This document shows, one piece after another, positions 1 through 6,553 of a stretch of 8,365 nucleotides of DNA. The stretch's first letter is position 1. The number at the start of each line of letters is the position of its first letter. The notes below the pieces were generated by a model. It searched no databases. It had not been told where the DNA came from and was given only the letters and a program-made list of their open reading frames with translations. Both the position numbers and the translations under genes were made by a program. Location of the stretch: the NCBI GenBank assembly GCA_913009865.1, contig CAJVYK010000089.1:1-8365 (forward strand), given 5' to 3'. The DNA is from an uncultured bacterium. GTDB lineage: Bacteria; Planctomycetota; Phycisphaerae; Sedimentisphaerales; Anaerobacaceae.

Positions 1-501
1 GTTTGGAAGCGAACTACCGAAGGACGAGAGGTTGAAAGATTGCTCCCATGTTTTCCCGACATTCTCCTTTGTCACTTTTTTGAGAGACTTGATACACTGA
101 TTGTTTACCTTTCCCCAAAATGCCAGGCCTTCATCACCCCCTAATAAATATCCGGTCTTTTTATCAACGACGAATAAAAGTTCTTTTGGGGTGGACTGCT
201 GGCCGGAATTCATACCGCTGTCCGTCAAGTCAAAATCATTTGTAGAAATAAAGTATTGCACTTTATCGTCCCACAAAGACTGCTTTTTTACTGTAAATAG
301 CGTTTCGACCTGACTGCTAAATTGGGTCTTGCCGGCGTATTCCACAGTTGAAAGCATTTTGTAGTGCTGAATGCTTTCGTTTTCCGCCGCCGGACCAGCT
401 TTAGCAAACGGCAGCAGCAACACGACGCCTAATGCCATTGCTAAACAAAAAACCTGCCTGCGCCAAAAACATTTTGTCCTGCTCTTATTTGTGAAATTCA
501 T
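1..501 (-). CDS. Exported protein of unknown function (3' end beyond window)
   Basis: The frame is open from an ATG at 501 down to position 1 (167 codons) with no stop, so the C-terminus lies outside the window. A near-perfect ribosome binding site, AAGGAGGT, ends 6 bases before the ATG and fixes the start. The N-terminus is a classic Sec signal peptide: Lys/Arg-rich residues 6-15, a hydrophobic stretch at about 17-33, and a signal peptidase I site AKA/GP after residue 35. There is no lipobox. The mature part is polar and alternates short hydrophobic stretches suggestive of beta strands (LLFVVDKKTGYLLGG at about 110-125). I do not recognise a family. It should act in the periplasm or outside the cell. 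It starts 107 bases after the FixJ-like regulator ends, so that regulator may control it, but this is inference from position only. Confidence 0.82.
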   Translation of the reverse strand, partial: MNFTNKSRTKCFWRRQVFCLAMALGVVLLLPFAKAGPAAENESIQHYKMLSTVEYAGKTQFSSQVETLFTVKKQSLWDDKVQYFISTNDFDLTDSGMNSGQQSTPKELLFVVDKKTGYLLGGDEGLAFWGKVNNQCIKSLKKVTKENVGKTWEQSFNLSSFGSSLPN

Positions 502-507
502 ACTTGT

Positions 508-515
508 ACCTCCTT
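508..515 (-). promoter_or_regulatory. Strong Shine-Dalgarno site of the exported protein
   Basis: The minus strand reads AAGGAGGT, full complementarity to the anti-SD of 16S rRNA, 6 bases before the ATG at 501. It is the strongest ribosome binding site in the window. A run of eight T precedes it on the minus strand with no stem before the run, so it is not an intrinsic terminator. Confidence 0.8.
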
Positions 516-608
516 AAAAAAAATCGTTCTTTCACAACAAACCTCAACTTGTTTTCCCAAAACGTCACTTTCCTGGTTAAAAATACTTCTTGAGTACATT
601 GACCTTGT

Positions 609-1205
609 TTAGCTGCTTTCATTGTTGCTAAACCCCTCGGTGATTTTGACGATATCGACAATATTATCAACGTTGAGCTTGCTCATAATTCGGTTGCGAT
701 ACCATTCGATTGTCCGAACTGAACGGCGGAGCGAGAAAGCTATTTCCTTATTGCATTTACCGGCAGTGATTAATTCTAAAATCTCCTCTTCCGTCTGGGT
801 TAAACTTTGTCCGGCCAAAGGGTCTGTTCCTCTGCTTTCTTCAAGGGCTGATTTAACTCTTTGTAAAAAAGTGTTTTTGTCCATTGGTTTTTCGATAAAA
901 TCCACAGCGCCTGCCTTGATAGCCTTGATTGCCATTGGAATATCTGCATAGCCTGTTACTATCAGAACAGGCAAACCAGGGATAACACGTTGGGCTTTAA
1001 TTAACAGCTCAATGCCATCTATATCTGACATTTTCACATCCGTAATTAATAAATCACACCCCCGTAAACGCAATTGTTTAAGGCATTTAACGGGATTGTC
1101 AAAACAGCTGACTTGGTATTCCGATGCCCCCAGACTTTGAGCCATCGCCTTTAGTACGCTTGGCTCATCATCAACAAGAAATATAGTTGGGCTGGCAATG
1201 TTCAT
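609..1205 (-). CDS. FixJ-like response regulator (REC + LuxR-type HTH)
   Basis: A 198-residue two-domain transcription regulator. The receiver spans about residues 6-120: acidic pair D12-D13, phospho-acceptor D56 in LLITDVK, T84 in IVTGYA, and K106 in FIEKP. The receiver is of the FixJ/TodR type. The LuxR/GerE-type helix-turn-helix is at about 130-190, with TQTEEEILELITAGKCNKEI and recognition helix RRSVRTIEWYRNRI. Phosphorylation at D56 should drive dimerisation and DNA binding. I chose the ATG at 1205 because AGGTG lies about 6 bases before it; a GTG at 1214 would add three residues. The start overlaps the 3' end of the REC-PAS kinase by 35 bases, so that kinase is the probable phosphate donor. 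Its targets are not visible here; the exported-protein gene just downstream is a candidate. Confidence 0.93.
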   Translation of the reverse strand: MNIASPTIFLVDDEPSVLKAMAQSLGASEYQVSCFDNPVKCLKQLRLRGCDLLITDVKMSDIDGIELLIKAQRVIPGLPVLIVTGYADIPMAIKAIKAGAVDFIEKPMDKNTFLQRVKSALEESRGTDPLAGQSLTQTEEEILELITAGKCNKEIAFSLRRSVRTIEWYRNRIMSKLNVDNIVDIVKITEGFSNNESS

Positions 1206-2721
1206 CAAAAGCACCTACTGGTTTTAGGTTAGCATAGAGTGGTAATGTAACGTAAAAGGTTGTGCCTTTACCGAACTGGCTGTCCACGTGAATTTTGCCG
1301 CCGTATTTGGATATGATTTGCTGGACGATACACAGCCCCAAACCAGTCCCCTGCCCTAACGGCTTGGTGGTAAAAAACGGCTCGAAGATATTATCAAGGT
1401 TTTCCGGCCTGATTCCACCACAGTTGTCGGCGAACAGCAACTCAATGTTGTTATCTTCCACGGAGGCACTGATAGCAAGCTGGCAGTGTTTCTTACCGTC
1501 AGCTGCTTGTATCGCATTCTGAATCATTGCGAACAATAATTGCTCAATATCATTTTGATTACAATAGAGGGCAGGCAGCTTGTTCATATCCTTGATTTGC
1601 ACGGTTATTTTCGCCTGCTTGGCGCTTTTGTTCAGTAGCTCGACAATCCTTTCGGTAATTACGTCAAGCTCCAATTCACTGAATGTTGTTCCTGATGATT
1701 TTCTTCCGAAATTGCGGAACCCGTCAACGATTGAAACAGCATTAGCAACCTCAACGAGGCTATCTTTGAGATATTTTATAACGGCATTCGGACAGGATGT
1801 TTTTCTCAGCTTGTCCAGTGAATTTTCGACAGAGAGGCCTATAACGGTGAGAGGCTGTGTAAGTTCGTGGGCCAGAGTGGCGCTTAGGGTGCCCAATGAG
1901 GCCAGCAGTTCGGTCCGTGCCATCTTTTCGCGGTATTCGCTCAGCTCCTCTCGAGTTCGCTTAAGTTCAGTGATGTCTCGAAGAAAAGAGAAGAAAAACT
2001 TATCCTGACCGAAATTACAAAATTGTGTGCTAACCTCCACGTCCAGAATTTTTCCGTCCTTACAGCACAGCTTTGTTTCAAAGCGTCCGGTCTCTGTCTT
2101 CATAATTATTTCTATATGTTTTGCCGTCTCTTCAGGCCCCTGCCAGACTTGGAGGTTTTGAATATTCATCCCGAGCAATTCTTCTCTTGAATAGCCGGTG
2201 ATATCACATAGAGCGGCATTAACTTCTCGCAGTTTTCCATCAAGCTCCGCTACACAGAATCCATCCACCGAGGCTTGAAGAATCAGTTCATTACGGCGGG
2301 TACACTGCCGCAACTGTTCCTCTGCCCACCTGCGTTCTACAGCGTATCGCAGGGACCGTCGCAGAAAATTACTGTCCACGTGTCCTTTGACTAAGTAGTC
2401 CTGTGCGCCGTGTTGTACAGCATTAATTGCCAGCGATTCATCATTCAAGCTGCTCAAAACAACGATTGGTACTTGCGGCGCTTGTGCATTTATCCTGGCA
2501 AACGTTTTCAATCCGTAACTGTCCGGCAGCCTCAAATCCAACAGAACCACATCAAAGTCCATCTTGTCAAGACATTCTAATCCTTCTGACAGTCTGTCTG
2601 CCTGTTCAAGGATAAACCGGCCATCCATTCCCTCGGTCAGCATTTCCTGAATCAAGCGTGCATCCCCTGGATTGTCTTCGACCAATAAAACTTTGATCTT
2701 TTTTCCGTCCATTTTGTCCAT
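1171..2721 (-). CDS. Soluble hybrid histidine kinase, REC-PAS-HisKA-HATPase
   Basis: A 516-residue cytosolic sensor kinase with no membrane segment. Residues about 9-128 are a receiver (D15-equivalent acidic pair E15/D16, phospho-acceptor D62 in LLDLRLPD, S90, K112). Residues about 140-256 are a PAS/PAC fold ending in FLRDITELK, likely the sensory input. The dimerisation helix carries the phosphorylated H285 in LAHELTQPL. The ATPase domain shows N402 (QNAIQA), D432 (ADNCGGI), the F-box FEPFFTTK and the GTGLGL lid at about 458-463. All catalytic residues are present, so it should be active. An N-terminal receiver suggests it is itself controlled by another kinase. No clear SD precedes the ATG at 2721; a second ATG at 2712 is an alternative. 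The 3' end overlaps the FixJ-like regulator, its presumed partner. The gene starts 43 bases after the half-CheW gene. Confidence 0.94.
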   Translation of the reverse strand: MDKMDGKKIKVLLVEDNPGDARLIQEMLTEGMDGRFILEQADRLSEGLECLDKMDFDVVLLDLRLPDSYGLKTFARINAQAPQVPIVVLSSLNDESLAINAVQHGAQDYLVKGHVDSNFLRRSLRYAVERRWAEEQLRQCTRRNELILQASVDGFCVAELDGKLREVNAALCDITGYSREELLGMNIQNLQVWQGPEETAKHIEIIMKTETGRFETKLCCKDGKILDVEVSTQFCNFGQDKFFFSFLRDITELKRTREELSEYREKMARTELLASLGTLSATLAHELTQPLTVIGLSVENSLDKLRKTSCPNAVIKYLKDSLVEVANAVSIVDGFRNFGRKSSGTTFSELELDVITERIVELLNKSAKQAKITVQIKDMNKLPALYCNQNDIEQLLFAMIQNAIQAADGKKHCQLAISASVEDNNIELLFADNCGGIRPENLDNIFEPFFTTKPLGQGTGLGLCIVQQIISKYGGKIHVDSQFGKGTTFYVTLPLYANLKPVGAFDEHCQPNYISC

Positions 2722-2740
2722 CTTCAGGTGGTCTTATCGT

Positions 2741-2755
2741 GTGAAGCTTCTTCAC
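2741..2755 (-). repeat. Short inverted repeat between half-CheW gene and kinase
   Basis: GTGAAG and CTTCAC form a perfect 6-bp stem around a 3-base loop, between the stop at 2765 and the kinase start at 2721. No T-run follows on the minus strand, so it is not a standard intrinsic terminator. It may be a weak RNA hairpin separating the two cistrons or chance. Confidence 0.4.
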
Positions 2756-2764
2756 GGTAACATT

Positions 2765-3040
2765 TTATGCTTTAGTCCTCTGAGTTTTTTCTTCTGACGG
2801 CGAGATAATCATGTCGCGCATATCAACTACAGGAATGATTTGATTATCCCTGGTAATGACAGCTTTTACATAATCAGGTGTAAAGGGCCGCTTATCCATC
2901 TCCGTCCGTCCCGCAGCTTCGCGAACTCGCATTATTTCTATAATGTTCTCGTTGTACAATTCGCCGAACACAACATATTCTCTTTCGCTTTCTGTGCATA
3001 TTTCGTCCAATTGTTTGGACTGAAGATTGTTCTCGGTCAT
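2765..3040 (-). CDS. Half-length CheW-like adaptor protein
   Basis: A 91-residue protein whose residues about 20-78 align by eye with the first half of CheW: EYVVFGELYNENIIEIMRV matches the usual YLVF...YGIDILKV, and IIPVVDMRDMI matches IVPIVDLR. Full CheW is about 150-165 residues with two small beta-barrel subdomains; here the second is absent and the chain ends in a charged tail (SPSEEKTQRTKA). Residues V39 and E41 correspond to receptor-binding V36 and E38 of E. coli CheW. The conserved NLRG turn is replaced by TRDN, so the usual arginine is displaced. The ATG at 3040 has GGAGG about 7 bases upstream. Only 43 bases separate it from the next gene, so the missing half is not present in another frame. 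No CheA or receptor gene lies in the window. It could tether the neighbouring kinase to a receptor or be a degenerate remnant. Confidence 0.8.
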   Translation of the reverse strand: MTENNLQSKQLDEICTESEREYVVFGELYNENIIEIMRVREAAGRTEMDKRPFTPDYVKAVITRDNQIIPVVDMRDMIISPSEEKTQRTKA

Positions 3041-3045
3041 TGCAA

Positions 3046-3053
3046 AACCTCCA
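3046..3053 (-). promoter_or_regulatory. Ribosome binding site of the half-CheW gene
   Basis: The minus strand reads TGGAGGTT followed by TTGCA and the ATG at 3040. The strong SD at standard spacing supports this short gene being translated and fixes its start. Confidence 0.7.
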
Positions 3054-3213
3054 AAATTCTTAACGTCAGGAATACTGCCGACTAAGACGGACTATCGGGT
3101 GGATTACAGACCTGTTTAACCAGTCAATTCCCTGTTATGGTGTTCGAAAAGTCCTGTTGCAGGCCTCTGGGAAATTGGGTGATTGTAATCAGCAATGACT
3201 TTTACCATTATGG

Positions 3214-3867
3214 TTAGGCCTCCGCGCAGGTCAGCCCCTCCCGTATGGCATACTTGACAAGCTCGGCTACACTTTGTACCTTTAGTTTATTCATGAGTTG
3301 GCTGCGGTGCCATTCAATAGTTTTGGTGCTGACATGCAATTCTTTTGCGATTACTTTCGTTGACTTGCCCTCTGCGATTAATTGGAGCACTTCACGTTCT
3401 CTGGCCGTTAATACCGAGTAGGCTGAAGTCTCTTGTTCTGTGAGGTGATGTATGTATCCTTCAACAACTATTCCACTTATCTGTGAGCTGAGGTAAGTGT
3501 GGTCTGAAGCAACATTCCGTATGGCCGAGACGAGTTCCTTGAAAGCACACTGTTTTGGCACATAACCGGTTGCCCCCGCTTTAAGCATTTCGCGCACGGA
3601 ACGCCTGTCCGAATGTGCTGACAAGGCTACTATCTTAATGTTGGGCTGTTCGCGAATTATTTGGCGGGTGGCCTCAATACCGTTCAAATTGGGCATAGCA
3701 ACGTCCATTACAGTAACATTCGGCTGTAATTCCCGGGCGAGTTGTACCGCAATTCGTCCGTCTTCCGCCTCTCCGATAACTTCCATGCCAAGTTCTTTAC
3801 TCAGTAGAGAAGCAACAGCTTCGCGCAGAATCTTATGGTCATCTGCTATCAGTATTTTTATCCCCAT
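3214..3867 (-). CDS. NarL-family response regulator (orphan paralogue)
   Basis: A 217-residue regulator. The receiver spans about 2-120: acidic pair D9-D10, phospho-acceptor D55 in VTVMDVAMPNLNG, S83 in ALSAHSD, and K105 in YVPKQ. A linker leads to a LuxR/GerE helix-turn-helix at about 148-212, with LTAREREVLQLIAEGKSTKVI and recognition helix VSTKTIEWHRSQLMNKL. The phosphorylated protein should dimerise and bind paired DNA half sites. It is clearly paralogous to the regulator at 4209-4856 (both have DVxMPNLNGIxATR, GYV.K, and SVAEL.KYAIREGLT near the C-terminus). Unlike the other regulators it does not overlap a kinase gene; 341 bases precede it and 173 follow. AAGGGG lies 7 bases before the ATG at 3867. 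The repeat array upstream makes separate, perhaps autogenous, control plausible. Confidence 0.95.
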   Translation of the reverse strand: MGIKILIADDHKILREAVASLLSKELGMEVIGEAEDGRIAVQLARELQPNVTVMDVAMPNLNGIEATRQIIREQPNIKIVALSAHSDRRSVREMLKAGATGYVPKQCAFKELVSAIRNVASDHTYLSSQISGIVVEGYIHHLTEQETSAYSVLTAREREVLQLIAEGKSTKVIAKELHVSTKTIEWHRSQLMNKLKVQSVAELVKYAIREGLTCAEA

Positions 3868-3883
3868 AGTGGCGCCCCTTTTT

Positions 3884-3893
3884 CTTCCGGAAG
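3884..3893. repeat. Perfect 10-bp palindrome CTTCCGGAAG
   Basis: The palindrome lies 17-26 bases upstream of the ATG at 3867, directly before the AAAAAGGGG ribosome binding site. Its position would suit an operator or a small RNA stem affecting initiation. Short palindromes of this size can also occur by chance. Confidence 0.35.
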
Positions 3894-3912
3894 TATCGCA
3901 GTCAACCGGCTC

Positions 3913-3952
3913 TCCTGCCGGGCTGACCCCCCGGGACTCCAGCCCGACAGGA
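3913..3952 (-). repeat. Strong hairpin in the leader of the orphan regulator
   Basis: Arms 3913-3925 (TCCTGCCGGGCTG) and 3940-3952 (CAGCCCGACAGGA) are inverted repeats of 13 bp around a 14-base loop. The single mismatch is C-A on the plus strand but a U-G wobble in minus-strand RNA, so the stem is continuous only in the transcript that runs toward the regulator gene. No U-run follows it on that strand, so it is not a typical terminator. A mutually exclusive smaller stem, CCGGC/GCCGG at 3906-3921, shares its base and exposes AGGAGA in the loop. Confidence 0.6.
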
Positions 3953-4019
3953 TACTTTTATAATTTTACACTCCGCCCCCAACCATATTAATCGACCACA
4001 TAGTGGAGAACTGCGCACA

Positions 4020-4094
4020 GGATAATCCTATATTTGCAGTAGGAAAGTCCGTGCTTTCTGTTAGGAAAATCCGTAAGGGTGCCCAGGTAAACCC
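4020..4094. repeat. Tandem 22-bp array of GGA-N3-TCC dyads
   Basis: GGATAATCC (4020-4028), GGAAAGTCC (4042-4050) and GGAAAATCC (4064-4072) start exactly 22 bp apart. A fourth degenerate copy, GGTAAACCC (4086-4094), keeps the same interval. The spacers of the first two units also resemble each other (TTTGCAGTA against TTTCTGTTA), so this is a tandem repeat as well as a row of dyads. Spacing of about two helical turns puts all sites on one face of the DNA, as expected for cooperative binding of a dimeric regulator. The array lies 153-227 bases upstream of the regulator start at 3867. Confidence 0.6.
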
Positions 4095-4161
4095 TTGGGT
4101 TATGGAGAATTCTAATTTGCCGGTTCTTCAGCTCAGGTGTCGTCCGAGCGAGAGAGCCGAT

Positions 4162-4195
4162 GAAACAGCTTGTAAATACAATATAATACTGTTTC
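4162..4195. repeat. AT-rich inverted repeat after the NarL-type regulator
   Basis: GAAACAG (4162-4168) and CTGTTTC (4189-4195) form a perfect 7-bp stem, and the loop contains a second palindrome TTGTAAATACAA (4170-4181). It starts 13 bases after the stop codon of the regulator at 4209. Neither strand has a T-run after the stem, so it is not a standard terminator. It could protect the mRNA 3' end or be a protein-binding site. Confidence 0.4.
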
Positions 4196-4208
4196 TCAAT
4201 GTGGCTTC

Positions 4209-4856
4209 TCAGAATTCCAGAGACGTCAGCCCCTCGCGGATAGCGTATTTAGTTAGCTCTGCGACGCTGAAAATGCCGAGTTTATTCATAATTTGACGAC
4301 GATTCGCATCGGCAGTTTTGGGGCTTACGTTTAGACCTAAAGCTATCTGTTTAGTTGATTGTCCTTCCGCCAGGAGCTGGAGCAATTGCCGTTCTCGGTC
4401 TGTAAGTCTGCCTGAAGCGTCGGCCTGGACTGTTAGGGGGCGATTTATATAGTCTTCTATCAGGACATCAGTTATTCGGGGGCTTAGATAATGCTCATTG
4501 GCAGCCACCGCATGTATTGCCCTGACCAGTTCATCAAAAAGATAGGATTTGAGCACGTACCCTAAAGCCCCTGCTTTAAGCATTTTTATTACAAAATGCC
4601 TGTTGAAATACATCGACAAAGCTATTATCCGGGCATCAGGCGTTTGGCGAAGGACAATGCGGGTAGCCTGAATTCCGTTCAGATTGGGCATAGATACATC
4701 CATGATTATCACATCGGGCAATAGTTTTGTTGCAAGCCGCACCGCCGTAGGCCCATCTTCAGCTTCTCCGACTATTTCCATATCGGCTTGCTTCTCGAGC
4801 AAGGATCTCAACCCCTGCCGTACAATTCCATGGTCATCAGCGATTAGAATCTTCAT
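4209..4856 (-). CDS. NarL-family response regulator, partner of the GAF kinase
   Basis: A 215-residue REC + LuxR-type HTH regulator. Receiver residues, numbered from the ATG at 4856: acidic pair D7-D8, phospho-acceptor D53 in VIIMDVSMPNLNG, S81 in ALSMYF, and K103 in YVLKS. The C-terminal helix-turn-helix (about 146-210) carries LTDRERQLLQLLAEGQSTKQI and recognition helix VSPKTADANRRQIMNKL. The helix differs from that of its paralogue at 3214-3867 (TADANRRQ against TIEWHRSQ), so the two probably read different sites. I chose the ATG at 4856 because AAGGGG lies 8 bases before it; the ATG at 4862 would leave only 2 bases. The start is inside the last codons of the REC-GAF kinase gene (about 20 bases of overlap). 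HisKA_3 kinases usually pair with NarL-type regulators, which supports this pairing. Confidence 0.95.
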   Translation of the reverse strand: MKILIADDHGIVRQGLRSLLEKQADMEIVGEAEDGPTAVRLATKLLPDVIIMDVSMPNLNGIQATRIVLRQTPDARIIALSMYFNRHFVIKMLKAGALGYVLKSYLFDELVRAIHAVAANEHYLSPRITDVLIEDYINRPLTVQADASGRLTDRERQLLQLLAEGQSTKQIALGLNVSPKTADANRRQIMNKLGIFSVAELTKYAIREGLTSLEF

Positions 4857-6501
4857 ACTCATATCCCCTTACGTTTAGGGTCTTGCTTTCCAGTTTTGGC
4901 GGTGCAGTCAGTATAATGCGTGTTCCCTGCCCCGGTGCGGATTTAATTTTTAGCTGCCCACCTAAATACTCTAACCGTTCTCGTATATTGAAAAGGCCAA
5001 AGCCGCCTGTTTTATTTTGTGACGAAGGCAACTGCAGTTTGGATGAAAGAAACCCGACACCATCATCTTCAACGATAACCCGTATTCTGCCACCAGCTTC
5101 TTGAATACTTACCCCCACGGTGTTTGCCTTTGCGTGCTTTACAACATTGACCAGAAGCTCGCGGACAGCCTGAAACAAAATAGTGCTGATTTCATTGTCA
5201 AGCTGAAGTGGTTGGTTGTCAACAGCAAATTTACATTTGATTCCATATTTTTCCTGGACTTGTTCGGTAAGCCATTGTTCAACAGCTGCCTCAAAACCCA
5301 GTTCATACAGCACAGGGTTGCTGAGTTCAAATGTTAATGAATGGGCATCTTGAATTGTCTGGTCGATTACCGCACATACCTTATCCATGGACTCTAACAT
5401 ATCGGAGCCGGACGCTGATTCTATCAATGATTGTAATCTAAGTTTCACCAGGACCAGGTTTTGGCCGATATTATCATGTACTACCGCTGCCAGCCGTCGT
5501 CTTTCACGCTCTTCGGTCAGCAGCAATTTCGAGGCCAGAGACTTAAGCTGTACCTGGTAGTCAAGTAGCTTTTTCTCAGCCCGTTTGCGGTACAATGCCT
5601 CAACTAATGCTACGGATAGGGTTTCCACAGCTTGTTGGTCCTCTGGGCTGTATCCTCCTTCCTTGTTGGCTAAACCTATCATTCCGATCGTCTTATCAGC
5701 TTGTTTGAGTGGAACCCCCAGAAAACAGGTGATAGGGGGATGACCTTTGGGAACCCCGACTCGATCAGGATGGCAGGCCGGCTCGTTGATTATCAAGGAT
5801 TGTTCACCCTTGAGTACGCTGCCCCAGATGCCGCGGATTTCCATATCTTCAATCACCCTCACCGCATCCGACCTCGGCATTCTACAGGCATCCCAGCCCG
5901 GGTCACTTACAGCGGTAGTATCAAAGTGGCCTTTTTTATTCACTTCACCGATAAGCCCGAATTTGCTGCCGGTCAGCTCTTCAACTACCTTAAGACATGT
6001 TTTGGCCACATCCTTACCGGTTTCACACGTCAAGGTTTCTCGAAACACCCTGTTGATTGCATCCAGCACGGCATTTTTCCTGAGAACTCGCGCCTCTGCC
6101 TTCTTGCGGTCAGTGATGTAATGCCACTGGCGTAGAGCACGCTCGGCAAAGTAGGGCATGTCGGTCAGCGTCGCCCCCGACTTGACCACGTAGTCCAGGG
6201 CCCCCGCCTTCATCGCCTCAACAGCAGCTTGTTCGTCACCGTGACTGGTCATAACCATAACCGGATACAGCGATTTTTTATTATCACCCGGCAAAAGTTC
6301 GGTTCCTTTGCCGTCTGGCAGAAGCAAATCAGCAATCACAAGGTTGGGGATGGATTCTACCAGGCAGGCACGGGCCTCTCGAAGGTTGCGTGCCACGGTA
6401 AGGCCGACCCGTCCTGCGCGGGACTTAAAGGCCCGCCGAATCAGCTCGGCATGAGCTTCTTCGTCTTCAACCACCAAAATATACGTCTTTTCTTCACTCA
6501 T
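4837..6501 (-). CDS. Soluble hybrid kinase, REC-GAF-HisKA_3-HATPase (NarX/DesK class)
   Basis: A 554-residue cytosolic kinase without membrane segments. The receiver is at about 6-125 (E12-D13, phospho-acceptor D58 in VIADLLLPDG, T85, K107). A GAF domain follows at about 143-305, with PDRVGVPKGHPPITCFLGVP, a form common in hybrid kinases; its ligand cannot be told. A linker helix leads to the HisKA_3 motif with phosphorylated H342 in VVHDNIGQNL. The ATPase domain shows N452 (ELLVNVVKHAKA), D479/D480 (VEDDGVGF) and the GGFGLFNIRERL lid at about 499-510. Start: the ATG at 6501 sits just before the receiver, with only a weak AAAGAGAG ahead. The frame stays open to an ATG at 6603, but those 34 extra residues match nothing and would overlap the preceding gene. 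It overlaps the NarL-type regulator downstream, the expected partner for this kinase class. Confidence 0.94.
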   Translation of the reverse strand: MSEEKTYILVVEDEEAHAELIRRAFKSRAGRVGLTVARNLREARACLVESIPNLVIADLLLPDGKGTELLPGDNKKSLYPVMVMTSHGDEQAAVEAMKAGALDYVVKSGATLTDMPYFAERALRQWHYITDRKKAEARVLRKNAVLDAINRVFRETLTCETGKDVAKTCLKVVEELTGSKFGLIGEVNKKGHFDTTAVSDPGWDACRMPRSDAVRVIEDMEIRGIWGSVLKGEQSLIINEPACHPDRVGVPKGHPPITCFLGVPLKQADKTIGMIGLANKEGGYSPEDQQAVETLSVALVEALYRKRAEKKLLDYQVQLKSLASKLLLTEERERRRLAAVVHDNIGQNLVLVKLRLQSLIESASGSDMLESMDKVCAVIDQTIQDAHSLTFELSNPVLYELGFEAAVEQWLTEQVQEKYGIKCKFAVDNQPLQLDNEISTILFQAVRELLVNVVKHAKANTVGVSIQEAGGRIRVIVEDDGVGFLSSKLQLPSSQNKTGGFGLFNIRERLEYLGGQLKIKSAPGQGTRIILTAPPKLESKTLNVRGYEYEDSNR

Positions 6502-6553
6502 CGCTCTCTTTGTGCTACTCAAACATATAGGGACAAATCTTGCCCCCCCTGTC

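Larger units (their letters stand above)
3868..4208 (-). promoter_or_regulatory. 341-base intergenic region: probable promoter and structured leader
   Basis: This is the longest gene-free stretch. It separates the two NarL-type regulators and contains, in transcription order, an AT-rich inverted repeat (4195-4162), an array of GGA-N3-TCC dyads at 22-bp intervals (4094-4020), an AT-rich tract TAAAATTATAAAAG (about 3970-3955), a 13-bp stem hairpin (3952-3913) and a 10-bp palindrome CTTCCGGAAG (3893-3884) just before the ribosome binding site. The combination looks like an independent promoter region with a structured 5' leader for the regulator starting at 3867. No convincing -35/-10 pair could be assigned by eye. 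Confidence 0.5.

Noticed and set aside
580..600. Possible terminator after the FixJ-like regulator: TACT-CAAGA-AGTA followed by TTTTT on the minus strand.
   Set aside because: The stem is only 4 bp and AT-rich, too weak for an intrinsic terminator call.
485..670. Minus-strand open frame of 61 codons across the 502-608 gap.
   Set aside because: It overlaps both the FixJ-like regulator and the exported-protein start in a different frame and has no plausible ribosome binding site compared with the AAGGAGGT serving the ATG at 501.
3100..3130. TTGACT on the minus strand as a -35 box for the half-CheW gene.
   Set aside because: No acceptable -10 hexamer lies at 16-18 bases; the nearest candidates (TAATCC, TGTAAT) have spacing of 15 and 13.
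4040..4110. Plus-strand resemblance to RNase P RNA: AGGAAAGUCC followed by GGGUGCCCAGGUAA and a CCCAGG...CCUUGGG hairpin.
   Set aside because: The order of these pieces recalls the conserved 5' core, but the 3' half of P4 (ACAGAA...CCGGCUUA) and the AGAGAGCAAACCGCC stretch are absent downstream, and an antisense regulator gene begins at 4209. A covariance search with the bacterial RNase P models would settle it; no significant hit is expected.
4003..4296. Plus-strand open frame of 97 codons starting in the intergenic gap.
   Set aside because: It runs antisense into the 3' end of a clear regulator gene, matches no family and crosses the repeat array.
5701..6135. Plus-strand open frame of 144 codons.
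   Set aside because: It is wholly antisense to the GAF region of the REC-GAF kinase, whose protein sequence is clearly conserved; the frame shows no domain motif.
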